Positions 12,495 to 24,697 of a stretch of DNA of 64,000 nucleotides are shown piece after piece. Source of the stretch: Hydractinia symbiolongicarpus (Eukaryota > Cnidaria > Hydrozoa > Anthoathecata > Hydractiniidae); the NCBI RefSeq assembly GCF_029227915.1, contig NC_079880.1, positions 14,032,001-14,096,000 on the forward strand, given 5' to 3'. Every line of letters begins with the position of its first letter. Positions within the stretch are counted from its first letter, which is position 1. The translations under genes were made by a program, and so were the position numbers. A model generated the notes under the pieces. That model was not told where the DNA came from, searched no databases, and was given only the letters and a program-made list of their open reading frames with translations.

Positions 12495-13200
12495 AATTAT
12501 TATTTTTAATAAATCTACTGACTATACTTACCTACATATATTTTATTTTTAACACGTTTGGTTGAGACGTCCCCCACAAAACAGCGAATCATGATGTATT
12601 CATATGTATTTATAAACGGATGTAAATAAAGTGTCCGCATTCAAATGAAAACATAATACCTCTAGGAGAGAAATCAATAACTGCAGAAACAAAGTTTGCC
12701 ATTAAGGCGACACCGACAAAAGATTTTCTTCACAGAACACATATCTTTTTCGCAAAAGAAGTAGACAAGCGTGTCGACTTGCTTCAAGGCAAAGAAAATT
12801 ATATTTTTTACAATTCCTTTGTTTACGATTTTATTTGGCTAGAATAAATCTTCTGATAAAACAAAATGATTTCATTAGTTGGAAATTTTATTGCATGCTA
12901 CTTGTTATTTACCGCGATTGGTTCCTTGTTATAATTAATGTACAGGGAAAGTCACACCATTACTGTTGTCTATTTCGTTGAAACGTTTTGATTGTTCGTG
13001 TCTTTTTAATTTAAGAAACATGCAATAAATTTTCAATAATGTTCTGTAGTAGATTCCTTAAGGGGTTTTCATTTAAAACGTTTTTTCAGCCGTTTGGCGA
13101 CCTTTTAAACTAACCTTTCAGTGATAAAAAGCACCATCAATTTTAAAAAAAATCAAGCGGATTATTCCAGGAGTTTTAATACTAAATAATTAGGTGTCGA
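12495..13200. other. 3' flank of the left gene; end of duplicated arm near 12,790
   Basis: Non-coding. An AATAAA polyadenylation signal lies at 12,508-12,513. The sequence pairs with 24,418-24,697 until about 12,790 (AAGCGTGTCGACTTGCTTCAA), then similarity stops. This marks the inner edge of the left arm. Nothing further is recognised up to 13,200. Confidence 0.55.
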
Positions 13201-13210
13201 TTATTTCTTA

Positions 13211-14220
13211 TTATTACCCGGGTAAAAGGGCGGCACTAATATTTTCGAAAATCGCGCAATGTGACTGGTTAGAATTTACGACATAGCGGGCAATATTCCA
13301 CTTTGTTAACCGTCTGGGTTTTGCAAACGAGCAATACGGGTTTTTAGCCATTCTGATTGGTTTAGCGGTCAGAACAACTGGCCGATATGGAGCGATATTG
13401 CCTGTTGTCAAGAAAAATGGTAGCTTGAAATGTAAACAAGCATGGCTAGTTAACCAGGTAGCTACATTGTCCATACAAAACGATTATCTGATACCCAGTT
13501 TTATCAAAAATACTAAATACAGGACGACGAATTTATAACAAATGCGTCCCCGTCACTTCAGACTCATTCCTTCAGCGTTTTGGTTACTCAGTCAACATAA
13601 AAGTCGTCAAAGACCCTTGTTATTCTTGGCTACCTGGTTCAAAAATTTACTTTCGTATGCGCTGCAACTAAATTTTAGTTTCACATTCAACTCTACACAT
13701 TATCCTGTACGTTTCAAACATCGTAATGTTTTGTTTACAGGGATTTATTCTATACGGAATATTCGAATTTGTTTTTAGACACAACTGCTTCCAATTCTTA
13801 CCTCGAGTGTTAGGAAAAAAGTGAATTATACTTTACTTTATTTTTAAATTTTATTTTACTTAGCGGTTAGCAAACACAATAATAACCGATTACCTCGTGC
13901 TGTACCCAAATATCACCCTTAGTCATTGCACCGACCTCGCGAAATATTTTGCGGTACAGCCCGGGGTAATCGGTTATTATTGTACTAGTATTGTCCCCTA
14001 CCATAGCAACCGTGGTTAAAGTTTAAATATGGTAGCATTAAATGTAGATATACACGGAATAAAGTAAACAAAACGCGAAACAGAAGTGAAACTTTCTTTT
14101 ATTTGTAACAAAGTACACGATGAATAGTAAAAATAATTTCAGTTTTGGTATCGTGTTTACTAAAACAGAAAATAAAGAGAATAATACAAACTTAACCCTA
14201 TTTGGTATGGTGGCGGCCAT
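13211..14220. mobile_element. Foldback element cluster related to 45,387-45,865
   Basis: The left edge TTATTACCCGGGTAAA and the following stretch (cgaaaatcgcgcaatgtgac) match the end of the 45.4-45.9 kb element in reverse. A hairpin at about 13,878-13,985 has arms AATAATAACCGATTACC and GGTAATCGGTTATTATT. The block after it (about 13,988-14,105, with GGTAGCA and AACAGAAGTGAAACTT) matches the reverse complement of about 45,690-45,770. Short ORFs here are not coding-like. The exact outer limits are uncertain, and it may be two elements. Confidence 0.5.
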
Positions 14221-14224
14221 AAAG

Positions 14225-16260
14225 TGCCTGCGGCATTTTTAAAGTCTAGTAACTTTTTAAATACTGGATGATATTATCTGAAATTTCTTAAAAATTTTTT
14301 TTAAAAATTTTCCTGTTAATGTCACTTTGTCCTTTTTGACAGGTGGTCACATCAAATTTTTTATTGTAATGCTAAAAATAAATGCTTTCTAAGCTAACCA
14401 GTATAAATATGGGATTATGTATGTGACAGTGACAAAAAGTCATCATACAATATTGACATTTATACTGAGTAACATGCAGACCGGAATATTGGTAATTTAC
14501 AGACCAAAATGTGTGCTATTTCCTATTTCTCTATTTATATTGTCATATCATAACGTCATAGGTCATTTTGTTTCATTTCAATCCAAATTTTCTTTATTGA
14601 GTAGCTACTGACGTAAGTGCTAATAGATATACATAGTTTTATTCCATGACAGCTACTAATACTAAGGTTCTCAGGGTTTTTTGATATGAAATACCCTGGT
14701 ATCGTTGACCGGATTTTGAAACGTGATTGGGTTTCACATTTTCGCATAATTATAATAATTTTTTTCTTTAGACAGCACTTTTTCAGGTTAATAATAATGG
14801 TGCATGAAGCCGTGATCAATCAGTTTTGTAAACAAAACTTTATAAAGCCAGTAAAATTTATGAAAACGTTTTTGTGTTACTTTTGTAGATTTATTAAAAT
14901 ATAACTGACTCGGATTTGCTAATGTGTTGTACATTAAAAAAGAATAGTAGACTACTAAAATGATAAAAGAACAGCCCTGTGTTTTAGAAAGTGTTTGTAG
15001 CTAGCTAACTTTTTTTAACGTTTGCTAATTACGATAGGATTAGAGACTTTATTCCTCTGAAAAATGCAATAGCAACATATTTCATTTGTTTAAAAATCAG
15101 ATGCACAAAAATAAATCCTAGAAATATGTATATTTATTTTTTTATTTTTCAAAAATTTATCAAATATTTACCTAAATTGATGAATTTATTTAAAAAAGGA
15201 AGAAAAGGGGAAATCTAGTGTCTCTGAGAAAACTATAAATTTCAATAATACCTTAACCGTATTCATGCAGAGGTATGTAAAATAAACCCACTCACAGCTT
15301 AAAAAACGCTGATTTCAAGAGATCTTCTAAATTCTCTTGGATTGTCCTGATGTTTTTTTTAAATTACAGGTTTTCTTCCCCAATTTGAAAAAAATTTTGA
15401 CATTATATTATTTGTTATATATGCTAGTTTTTATATTGTTTATTTTGAATCACCAATACCTTTGTGGTTGTTGTCGCCTGTAAACACTTATCTTTTATAA
15501 GAAAACATTGCGACACCAGTCTCTGTGTTCCTTCATTTTTACAAGTGCAAGTTTTTCGTCTCAAATCTTCTTAATTTTGTTAACAAAACCTCTCAAAAAT
15601 GACGAAAATCTCCTCAAAGAAGTCGTCAAATCTTCTCAAACTTTGTTTTGAAAAAAAAGAAGCATAGCAAAAGCATAGCACATATTTTTATTTAGACCCT
15701 ATCTGACAATTTCAATCATGAGAATTGCTCATAATGTTTTTTACACATATCTTTTTCAAAATTGATATACTGTCAAAAATCGTTTATCGGTGTCCCCGAA
15801 AACTACCAAATTCCGAAACTCAGAAACTATGATAATAGTGAAAATATTTTTTGACTCCAATTTATCAAACCAACATAAAAACAAGCTATAGCAAGATTAA
15901 AGTCTTTATTTTAATTTATTTGTTTGCAAACGGTATGGTTTCCAACAAGAAGTATTTTATAGTTCACTTTACTAGGCACCTTCACACCTATTTTCCACTT
16001 TAAGAAAATTTTCTATGGTAAAAAATGGACAGGAATAGGAAAAAAAGATTTCTACTTGTATCTTCCATTTCATATTGCGAATTTTTAGGCAGAAAGTAAA
16101 TACTCTTTTTCGCAATCCTCACAAAATTAAATAATCTGATTGGCTAAACAATTCTCTACTTGTCTTTTTCTCGCACAATGCAATGTAGATAGATAGATGT
16201 GCATAATTTACATGGCTAGCCTCACAAATATAAAGGGATATACCCTGTATTTTATTTCTA
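14225..16260. other. AT-rich spacer, nothing recognised
   Basis: Homopolymer-rich, with short random ORFs only. I see no gene, domain or clear repeat. Confidence 0.4.
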
Positions 16261-16261
16261 G

Positions 16262-16492
16262 GAGGGGTCATGGCTTAGATGGGAAGTCCTGGAGTATTTA
16301 ATGATCATTTTGAGCTACGCAGATCCAATAATTAGGGTCTGCGCTCTAGTAGACAACTCCCTGCAACATCCGAACCCCGATTTTCCTCGCATGGCTTGGG
16401 TTAACCTGGGGCTATAGCCGCATTCACTTGCCCGTTCTCCCGCAAAAAGTGCGAGAGGTATAACCACTAAACTGCGCCGCCATGACGTAAAC
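16262..16492 (-). mobile_element. tRNA-derived SINE-like repeat
   Basis: On the - strand the block begins GGCGGCGCAGTTTAGTGGTT, which resembles a tRNA/pol III A box. GGGGTTCGGATGTT follows about 90 bases later and resembles a B box (GGTTCGANNCC). The block is notably GC-richer than its surroundings. It runs into a non-tRNA body ending near GACCCCTCCTAGAAAT. No clean target-site duplication was found. It could also be a degenerate tRNA pseudogene fused to other sequence. Confidence 0.5.
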
Positions 16493-17806
16493 ATTGCATG
16501 CTCAGAAATTTTTCTGTTCCTTTCTATTCAGTACTTATACTCATAGTTGTATTCAGATTAAGGAGGTATTCAAAACAAGAGTAGAAATTTTTATCTTCGA
16601 AAAAAATTAATTCCCGTAAAAATTTAAAAGTAACTTAAAAATTACTTCTGGCAAAAATAATTCTCCAAAACATACCTTAATGGTTCTGCTGTCTTACATA
16701 AAAGAATGTCAGAATACCTAAGGCAAGCTTTTATGCTATCCAAACCTGTTACATATATCCTTCTCTTTAATTCCTTGTTTGTTTTCATGGTTCAATACGC
16801 CGCAAAAATAAAAACGTTTTTCATAAAATTGATTTGAACCCTTACACTCTAAAAAATAGCACATATTTTTAAAACTTGAAAAACGCTTATTGCAGTTATC
16901 TAGGTAACTTTTCTGGTATAATTTAGTCGTGAGACTATACTGTTGCTGGAACATAAAATTCTGCTAGCTAAAGTTCCGCCATTGTTAGTCGCATAAATTA
17001 ACATATAACGCGTTCGCGTAATCTGGCCATATGTTGGCCAAAAATCATTTAACGATAGCAGATTATTTTTTGTCGTCTTCTCTCATTTCAAAAAGACAAA
17101 AAACCCTGGGGACGAGGGTGGACTTAACGAAATATGTTAGGATTTTTTTAATGGTATACTATTTTCCCCGCAGAATCTCTGGCATGGGAAAGCAAGTATC
17201 TATTTTTAGCAGATTTAGCTTTTTTCCATAATGATTGTTACACAGCTTTGATTTCGTTTATTCATTTTTTTTTTTGCACCTGCTCATATTCTTAAACGCT
17301 TTGTTTCAGCGGGTAAAAATATAGATAATGCAGATTGCGAGTTTTAAGACTTACTGTGTATGTTTTTATTTGGTATTCTTAACGTGGATTCAATCAGAGA
17401 TTCTTCCACGGGAATTTGGCTAGTCTTATATAAATACGCCTTGTGTGTGTGTATGTGTGTATGTGCACGGTGCGGCCAAGGAAAGAAAATTACCAGTAAC
17501 TGTCTCACTGCTCATGCATTGTCCCCCCAAAGCGTTATTACGTTAAAATTTTACCATAATAATTAGATCTTTGCTTTATAGAAGTCACAAAAAAGTTATA
17601 ACTGTATAAGCACGAAAATGTACGACATAAATATATATTTATCATAGGTTTCTGTAAAGCTTGTTCATGTTTTTTTTTCAATTTTGATGATATTATTGAT
17701 GCGAGACAGCTTTCTTAGCTTGCAACATAAGCCAGCCACCACCAACAACTAGCTAGCTATGAAGTAGAATTATTATCTAATTTATATACATGTACCCATG
17801 TTTTTT
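16493..17806. other. Spacer without recognised genes
   Basis: AT-rich with a short TGTGTATGTG-type run at about 17,440-17,465. The CCCTGGGGACGAGGG motif at about 17,104 resembles the end of the small MITE at 33,950-34,033. No coding evidence. Confidence 0.35.
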
Positions 17807-17966
17807 ACTATCTCGCCTGCGAGGAGTATTCAAATACAGCTGTCCGTCCCAAAATGGAAATTTTTGGCTCTCTGAGCACCGACACGGGAGTAGTCGTGTG
17901 TTCGAATCTCATCTTGGTAACTATTTTTACTTTTTTTTTTTCTTTTCACTATCTCGCCTGCGAGGA
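17807..17966 (+). mobile_element. Short SINE with 19-bp target-site duplication
   Basis: Two identical 19-base direct repeats (ACTATCTCGCCTGCGAGGA) at 17,807-17,825 and 17,948-17,966 flank a 122-bp insert. The insert contains GTGTTCGAATCTC, a typical tRNA B box, and ends in a T-rich tail. Direct repeats of this length plus a homopolymeric tail are the signature of LINE-driven retrotransposition of a tRNA-derived SINE. The A box is weak. Confidence 0.75.
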
Positions 17967-18059
17967 TAGGTTTCCAACTCGTAACTAACTAAATGTCCCA
18001 AATGGTCAATTGCAACGTCACAGATTTAAACTTCGTACCTAAACTCTCTAAGTACTTGG

Positions 18060-18312
18060 AAGTCATCTAAATGACGTTTCAGGCCAAGATTGGTATTTGT
18101 TTTCGACAAAATTTGACACAGTTAACAAAAAAGGTATGCTGAACATAATAGTGACATCATAATTTTGATTTTTGTCACCTAAATGTCATTTTAGGCCAAA
18201 ATTGGTCCAAAAATTATAACTACTTTATTTTAGACAAAATTTGGCAAAGTTAACAAAAAACGTATGCTGACATGATGGTGACATCAAAATTTTGATTCTT
18301 TGTCACCTAAAT
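18060..18312. repeat. Two-copy tandem repeat of about 125 bp
   Basis: The blocks starting near 18,064 and 18,178 share, in order, CACCTAAATG/CATCTAAATG, GGCCAAnATTGG, GACAAAATTTG, AGTTAACAAAAAA, GTATGCTGA and GTGACATCA. A third partial start follows at about 18,303 (CACCTAAATGCCG). No ORF. Confidence 0.6.
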
Positions 18313-20919
18313 GCCGTTTAAGACCATAAACGTTTCAATCGCGCGACTTTTAACCATGGATGATAGGCTGTATTTTTGTTAGCAGAAATTGTAGAATTGG
18401 GTCGCATTGTGGATGTTTCATAGTTGTGCATTTTTAATAGCGAGATGATGCAGCGCCTGCATCTTGTTATACCTATCTCCAGTTTATATTTAACTGGGCA
18501 GCTTTACCTACTGTAGCTAGCTAATATTAGCTTTAAACTACCCGTGAGTTTTATGTTGCTATTACATGTAGCTAGCTAGCTATCTTAGTGGTCTTTCCTA
18601 GAAATATGGCTGAAAGTTATTTAACTAGACCTTTTGAGCTTAAATTGGAAGATATAACAAGCCACAACACCTTATAAAGAAGCATATAATATTTAAGGAT
18701 AGTTCATGGACGCTTTTTTATGGAAATATATATGTATTTTCACATTTCGTGTAACTAAACTTACATCGGTTTTATGCAATATGACAAAAAATTTATTTAG
18801 CATGTAGTAATTGTGGTAACTTAAGCGTGGTGATTTTTGTTGTTCTAGATGTTCTGACTCAAATTTTTCTGTTTACGACATTTCGTGTTATTTAAAAAAA
18901 GTTTAAACTTTTTAAGGGAGTTAACACCGGAAGAGCCTGTGTTTTCTTTATAATTCTTATTTTACAGAGGTTTTTGACATTATGGGGGAAATTTACGTAG
19001 CTTTTTCACATTTTTTCATTTTGTTGCAGTATTCACAGGGGTTTTTGATCATATTTCGACATTTTTATGTATATAATAGTTTGTGGGCGAAGACATAATG
19101 GGCATGCCAAAGGAAATGACTTTTGCTGATTTAGTGTAAACTTTTGTGGGTATGGCCATATTTAATCACAAAAAGAGCTATTTTGTTGATTTTGATTTTA
19201 TAATCTTTGTAAGCTATTTTTTTCCTCTTTTTGACATTTTGGTTTAACTTATTATTGTAGAAGACATATACAACATGCATATTAAAATAATACCTTACAT
19301 TTTATATAAACTCCTTTGGGACAGGATGGTATAAAATAGACCAAAATACCTGATCTTAGTCGTTTTTAATTTAAAAGGTGTGTCTTGTGAAATTTTAACT
19401 GATGACGTGACATATACTGATAGAACTGATTTTTTTGTTTTATCATATAACTGAAACTTGTTTTTGAGATATTTCATGTTAATTTTGTGAGGAAGGACCA
19501 TACACAGAAGAAGAATTAGATTTTACATCTTGCAAGCTGTATTTTTCTATATGTTGTATAAGTTCTTACCAGGGAGGACTGTGTGCAACATACCAAAATG
19601 TCTGATTCTTCTTGATTTTAATCTGATGCGTTCCAAAGCGTAGTTTTTTGAAATTGTATGTAATGCTTAATGGGTAAGGACAACATACCAAATGTCAAAA
19701 GAACTGATTTTTGTTGAATCAAGATGAGTCCTTAAAACCATTCTTTTTTTCACACTTTGTGAAGATTTTGTGGGGAAAGAATGTATGTAATATCATCGGT
19801 CATTTTTGTTGCAAACTGTTTTTCTTTGGCATTTTGGATTAAAATTTTGTTTTAGGGGGCATTAAATTTTGCAAACTTTGTTTTTATCGTTGACTTCTCA
19901 TCTTTTACATAGACCGTCGGTATGCAATAGACAACAATAAGATATATATCTTTTGTCCAAAACATGTTCAAGATCACTTTGACTCTAACGACTAATTGTT
20001 TTAAAAATCAAAATGCATACACCCAAAAGAGATATGCAAGAACATTAAACACCCCTCGTTGGACCAAATTTAACATATCCGCGGTGAAATGAACCTTAAA
20101 GAATTTTGAAGAGTCCAGGATTTGATTAACATCACCGACAGATAACAGCAAAAAATACAGAAAAATGACGGGTTAGTACGAAACACTTGACAAAAACGAA
20201 CAATGCTGAACATGGCGGTATGGGTGCTAGGCAGAATAAAAGAGAAAATATTCTACCATTGCACGAAAAGAATTATTGGACCTCAACACACGACCACAGA
20301 ACAGCAGCACACGATGCTCCAAAATGGCTAAGCTGAGAGAGCCACGAGGTTGATACAGGCAGATCGGCTGTTTAATGCGATAATGAGTAACGCTGGAAGG
20401 ATTGGGAAAAGCTCGCGAGCAGCGTTTCAAAACAAAACGAAGGCGAAACAAGAAACTTCGTACCCCAGTTAAAGAATGAAAAGAAAAACTGCTCGCGAAA
20501 CAAAAAACAAAACAACTTCACAACATTTTTTTAGGCTGTACATAATGCTTATCATATGCTTAAAAATGACCAAATTTAAGCCTACGGATGTCTATAAATG
20601 TCATTCTTACAAAAACATGTATGTTCCGAAAATCTATATTGGCAAAATCGCAGTTTGGTTTGAACCCAATATTCCATGGCCCAGACACACATTATATCCA
20701 GAACCGGATGTAATAGAAACTACTACACAATGTTAGAAAAATAGAAATATCTGTAGAATATGAGCTATGTTCCTGATTTTGATAAACTTTTTGATACTTG
20801 GTTTTTGGTCTAAAATTGCCAGAGCCAACATATTTTGTAGAAGATTGTAACTGATTAGAACAAGCCACGTTATGGGGCATTCCTGCAAAGTAAAATTATC
20901 ACACTTACAGTGAAGTATA
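18313..20919. other. AT-rich spacer with diverged internal repeats
   Basis: Between about 18,900 and 19,900 phrases such as ACATACCAAAATGTC, AACTGATTTTTGTTG and TTTGTGAGG/TTTGTGGGG recur at irregular distances, suggesting an old degenerate array. A somewhat GC-richer patch lies at about 20,230-20,470. Short ORFs there show no domain. No gene is supported. Confidence 0.3.
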
Positions 20920-21085
20920 TGGCTAGCTAGAAAATTTGTCTAAAAGAATCCTAGCATGTAGCTAATTTTATGCTAGCTAAGGTAGCAAATTTTATGCTAG
21001 CTAGCTATAGTTCTTAGTTTTGTGCGGGCTAAATAGCTAGTTTTATGCTGAATAAGTTGTTAGTTTCATGCTAGCTAGCTTTAGG
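20920..21085. repeat. Degenerate GCTAGCTA-rich repeat
   Basis: About five loosely repeated units of 30-40 bases contain TTTTATGCTAGCTA or TTTCATGCTAGCTA. Isolated GCTAGCTA motifs also occur at about 17,750, 18,520-18,580 and 54,430-54,650. This looks like a local expansion of a genome-wide motif. Confidence 0.5.
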
Positions 21086-21569
21086 TGTTAGTGATGCTAG
21101 GAATTGGTTTATGAGATGTAAGAAAATAATAATATACTAGGTACAGCTACATACTCTTTCTTCGTTTTCTTAAAAATTACCTTCTGTCAATAGCATCAAC
21201 GCAAGTTCCCTTGGTGACGTTATGTATCATAGGAAAGACCCCGTGGTGTCACTGAAAATGACTTATGAATCACGTGGCTAAAAATATAGGTTGACTTATT
21301 CTCAACTGGAAATGTCGCAATTCACGCTATCCCCGCTAGGACATCTTTTAAAAATGGGCAAGCACGCTATTGGTGTGTTTAAAACACAGTGTCTCAATTA
21401 AAATATTACAAGAAAAGCTTACGCTTTGGGAGACAACGCGATTTTTTTCATCTGCATGGAATGTGATTTTGTTGCAATGCAAGATCAAAAAGTCGCTCTC
21501 GTCTTGCCACCTGTAAAACAATTTATATACCACAAAGTTTTTATTTTCTTCACTCACTAGCTCAATATG

Positions 21570-22540
21570 ACTGTTCAAAGAGCAGCAGCGTTGTTGCTTG
21601 ACGAGGAAAATGAGGAGAAAGAAGAAGAAATAGAATATGGACTCGACCATGGATTGTAAAAAGACAACAACATGGTGTGTTTCATACTCCAGTCATTGAG
21701 TTAAAGGTAGATAAAAGATAGATATACCCTTCAAGAACTATCTAAGGCTACATAAAACACAATTTGAATTGTTGTTGCAGAAGGTATACAAACATATCAT
21801 TAAACAGGATACGAATGTGCGTGAGTGTATAAAACCGGAAGAAATGTATTATCTTACATTGCGTCATCTCGCTAGTGGTTTCGGTTATTGGAATTTCAAT
21901 TCCAAATAGACAAAAGAGTTATTGCTATAGATGGGAAGCATATTGTTATCGAGCAACCATCACACTCTGGCTCTCACCATCGGCATCAATGGGAGAAATT
22001 CTGATTATGGATATTTGGATAAATTGTGCTCTAAAGTTTGCATTAGAGTCCAATAGTACTAACCACCCTGCTTTCACACCTTTCCCGCATGGTCGTTTAA
22101 TGATATCGTATGTTTTCTACGGGTGATAATGTATTTCCCTTATCCAAGTATATAATGAAACCTTACCCTTTCAGTGTTGATAAATACCCTTTTAGTGTTG
22201 ATAAAATTATTTTCAACTATTGTCTGTCAAGACTGCAAAAAATATCTTAAAACGCTTTTGGAATACTTGCAAATCACTGACGTGTGTTTCGTCGCCCATT
22301 CTTACTAGAGCCAGATGAAGTTAGAACGATAACAGTTGCTACCAAAGCACCTCACAACTGGGTGGGACTTGACACAGATGCTGGAAAAGTGTATATTCCT
22401 AAAGCACTCGTCGGTCGTAAGGATACTAAAAATGGTACAATCATAGAAAGTGTTGGAGATAGGATGAAATTAGACATACGTGGATGCCCTTGGCTGCAAG
22501 TCGTGGTAATTATGCAAGCAATCAGGCCATTAAAATAAGG
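21570..22540 (+). pseudogene. PIF/Harbinger (HARBI1-like) transposase pseudogene
   Basis: Pieces appear in the order expected for the family: an acidic N-terminus (MTVQRAAALLLDEENEEKEE), then after an intron-like gap RECIKPEEMYYLTLRHLASG, then the first catalytic region DGKHIVIEQPSHSGSHHR. Next come PHGRL and, after a frame change, GDNVFPLSKYIMKPYP. The last piece is at 22,284-22,538 (KAPHNWV...VYIPKALVGRKDTKNGTII). They lie in different frames with stops between them, so the gene is dead. The nuclease motifs identify it as a DDE transposase relic. It lies in the spacer between the two astacin arms. Confidence 0.75.
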
Positions 22541-24417
22541 CAAGAATTCACAGAATACTATACACAAGAAGGTTGCTCTCCCGGGCAATTGAAATGTCCA
22601 TCCGTAGATATATAAGTGAAACAAATAGTAATAGCAAATGCATGGTATATATAAAACAAGAGATATATATTCTTTATATGTTTGTTGTTGAAACATTTTC
22701 AACTTGTGTTTGACTCATTTGAGTGGTTACTTCCATGAAACGGTGAATATGGAACCTGGTAGGACTTCAACATACTTGAGTAGTTTTAATGTTGTGGTGG
22801 TTAAGTACGTGGGATTGTGGTGCTTTGAGAACATATAGGAAAAATAAATCCAGTATTATGTTTTCTCTACTGCTGATTATCGAAGAAGATATCCGATCAT
22901 TTTCTTCTTCAACATACACCAATCGTTATTGTCGCCCTGCGTCAGGCTATCAGCTACAGTTTCACTCAACGCAAAAAATAATGAAATCGTGGCAAATCAA
23001 AAGCTGTTGTACTGAAGTTTCAATTCCTTGAGAAAACAAGTCGAATAAAAAAGATACAAAACATTGTTGTCTTCCTATTTCAAGGTAATTTTACCAATAG
23101 TTAGATATTTCTTGGAGATATTTCATTAATAACTTACCTAAGCCGATATAGATGAGTTGCAGCGTGACGTAATGTTTAGATTTTGCATCAAGAACAATGG
23201 ACATGTCTGCAGACAAAAAATATAAACAATAGACCGCATCGATCAAAATTATTAAGTGAAAAAATAAGATTGACGCTGAAATTAGTCTTCTCATTAATAT
23301 TTATATTAGTTGAGAGATAATGTGCAAATTTCAAATGGATAACCGGAAATCGACTGAACACAACATATGGCGTTTCCAGCGAATAAATTTTCCCGCAACT
23401 TTAACTGACATAAAAACACAGTTCCCGTTAACCCGTTGTTACAGCTAAAAGTACAAAACACCGGACCAACTGCTTAGTACCGGTAAATCGTGTCGTACGT
23501 ACGCATAGGCGTAATACACATACGTAATAGTTTTTAAGAAAAAAACTTCATTGCAACTTCAATTTAAATAAAAATATAACATGAGTTTAACAAACCAAAG
23601 ATTTCAGTTTCGCCAGCAAATTTCTTTAGTAGCTAACAGCTTAGTGTAGAATTTTAAGTTTTGGAAAATATATACATTAGTTACGCACCAGGGGATAAAA
23701 CAAATATGCAACAAATATACATTATTATGATAGCGTCTTATCTAAACAAACAAAACGCGTTAAAATATAAAACTTTAAGAATTGAAGCTTAAGTGGCTTT
23801 TTTTCTGAGAATGCACGTCTGCTTGACAATTTGAAGTGTTCGACAAAAAAACATAACACGTAGCTCTAGCGTACGTAGAAACCGAATATCTAAAAAATAT
23901 CGAAGTTTTTACTTTTTCCTAAATTTCTGTGTAAATTCTAACCCACTTCAAACTCTAGCCTTTAACTTCTATTTCAAACTTTACTTCTTGCTTCACTCTC
24001 CTTTTCCGAGGAATATTACTTCTCGTAGATTCTAACTTTTCTACTTCTATTTCTAGGCTTTTCTAAATTTTACTTTTTAGCCCAATAATTTAATTCTTGG
24101 TTTTTCTTTCTTTCTCAAATATGTTTTTTTAACCCCAGTTACTTTTTCACTTTGACTTTTCTTGCTTTTACTTTTTCACATTATTCAAGACGAATGGACC
24201 GATACATTTGTTTTGTGTGTCAAGGGTAACCCTGTTCAAAAGTCAGCGGTTAATATGATTTCATCAAATTAAATTGAGTCGTTTTAATCACGTAACGTAA
24301 ACAAAGTAAACCCGCGGTCCCATTTCTGGTCCGATTTAGCTGTGGTTTCTAAATATTAAATCTAGTTTCCGGAAATCCTCAAAAAACTACGAATGTAGCC
24401 CTAGTTCACCCATGCGA
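22541..24417. other. Spacer up to the right duplicated arm
   Basis: AT-rich, with a pyrimidine-biased stretch at about 23,930-24,180 (repeated CTTCT/TTTACTTTT). No coding region is supported. Similarity to the left arm begins at about 24,418. Confidence 0.35.
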
Positions 24418-24697
24418 TGCTTGAAGCAAGTCGACACGCTCGTCTACTTCTTTTGCGAAAAAGATATGTGTTCTGTGAAGAAAATCTTTTGTCGGTGTCG
24501 CCTTAATGGCAAACTTTGTTTCTGCAGTTATTGATTTCTCTCCTTGAGGTATTATGTTTTCATTTGAATGCGGACAGTTTATGAATACATATGGCCCTTA
24601 TGATTTGCTGTTTTGTGGGGGACGTCTCAACCGAACGTGTGAATAACCAAATATATGTAGATAAGAATAGCCAGTAGATTCATTAAAAAAAATAATT

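Noticed and set aside
14556-14904. Overlapping ORFs on both strands
   Set aside because: Both strands are open over low-complexity sequence, with no protein-like pattern.
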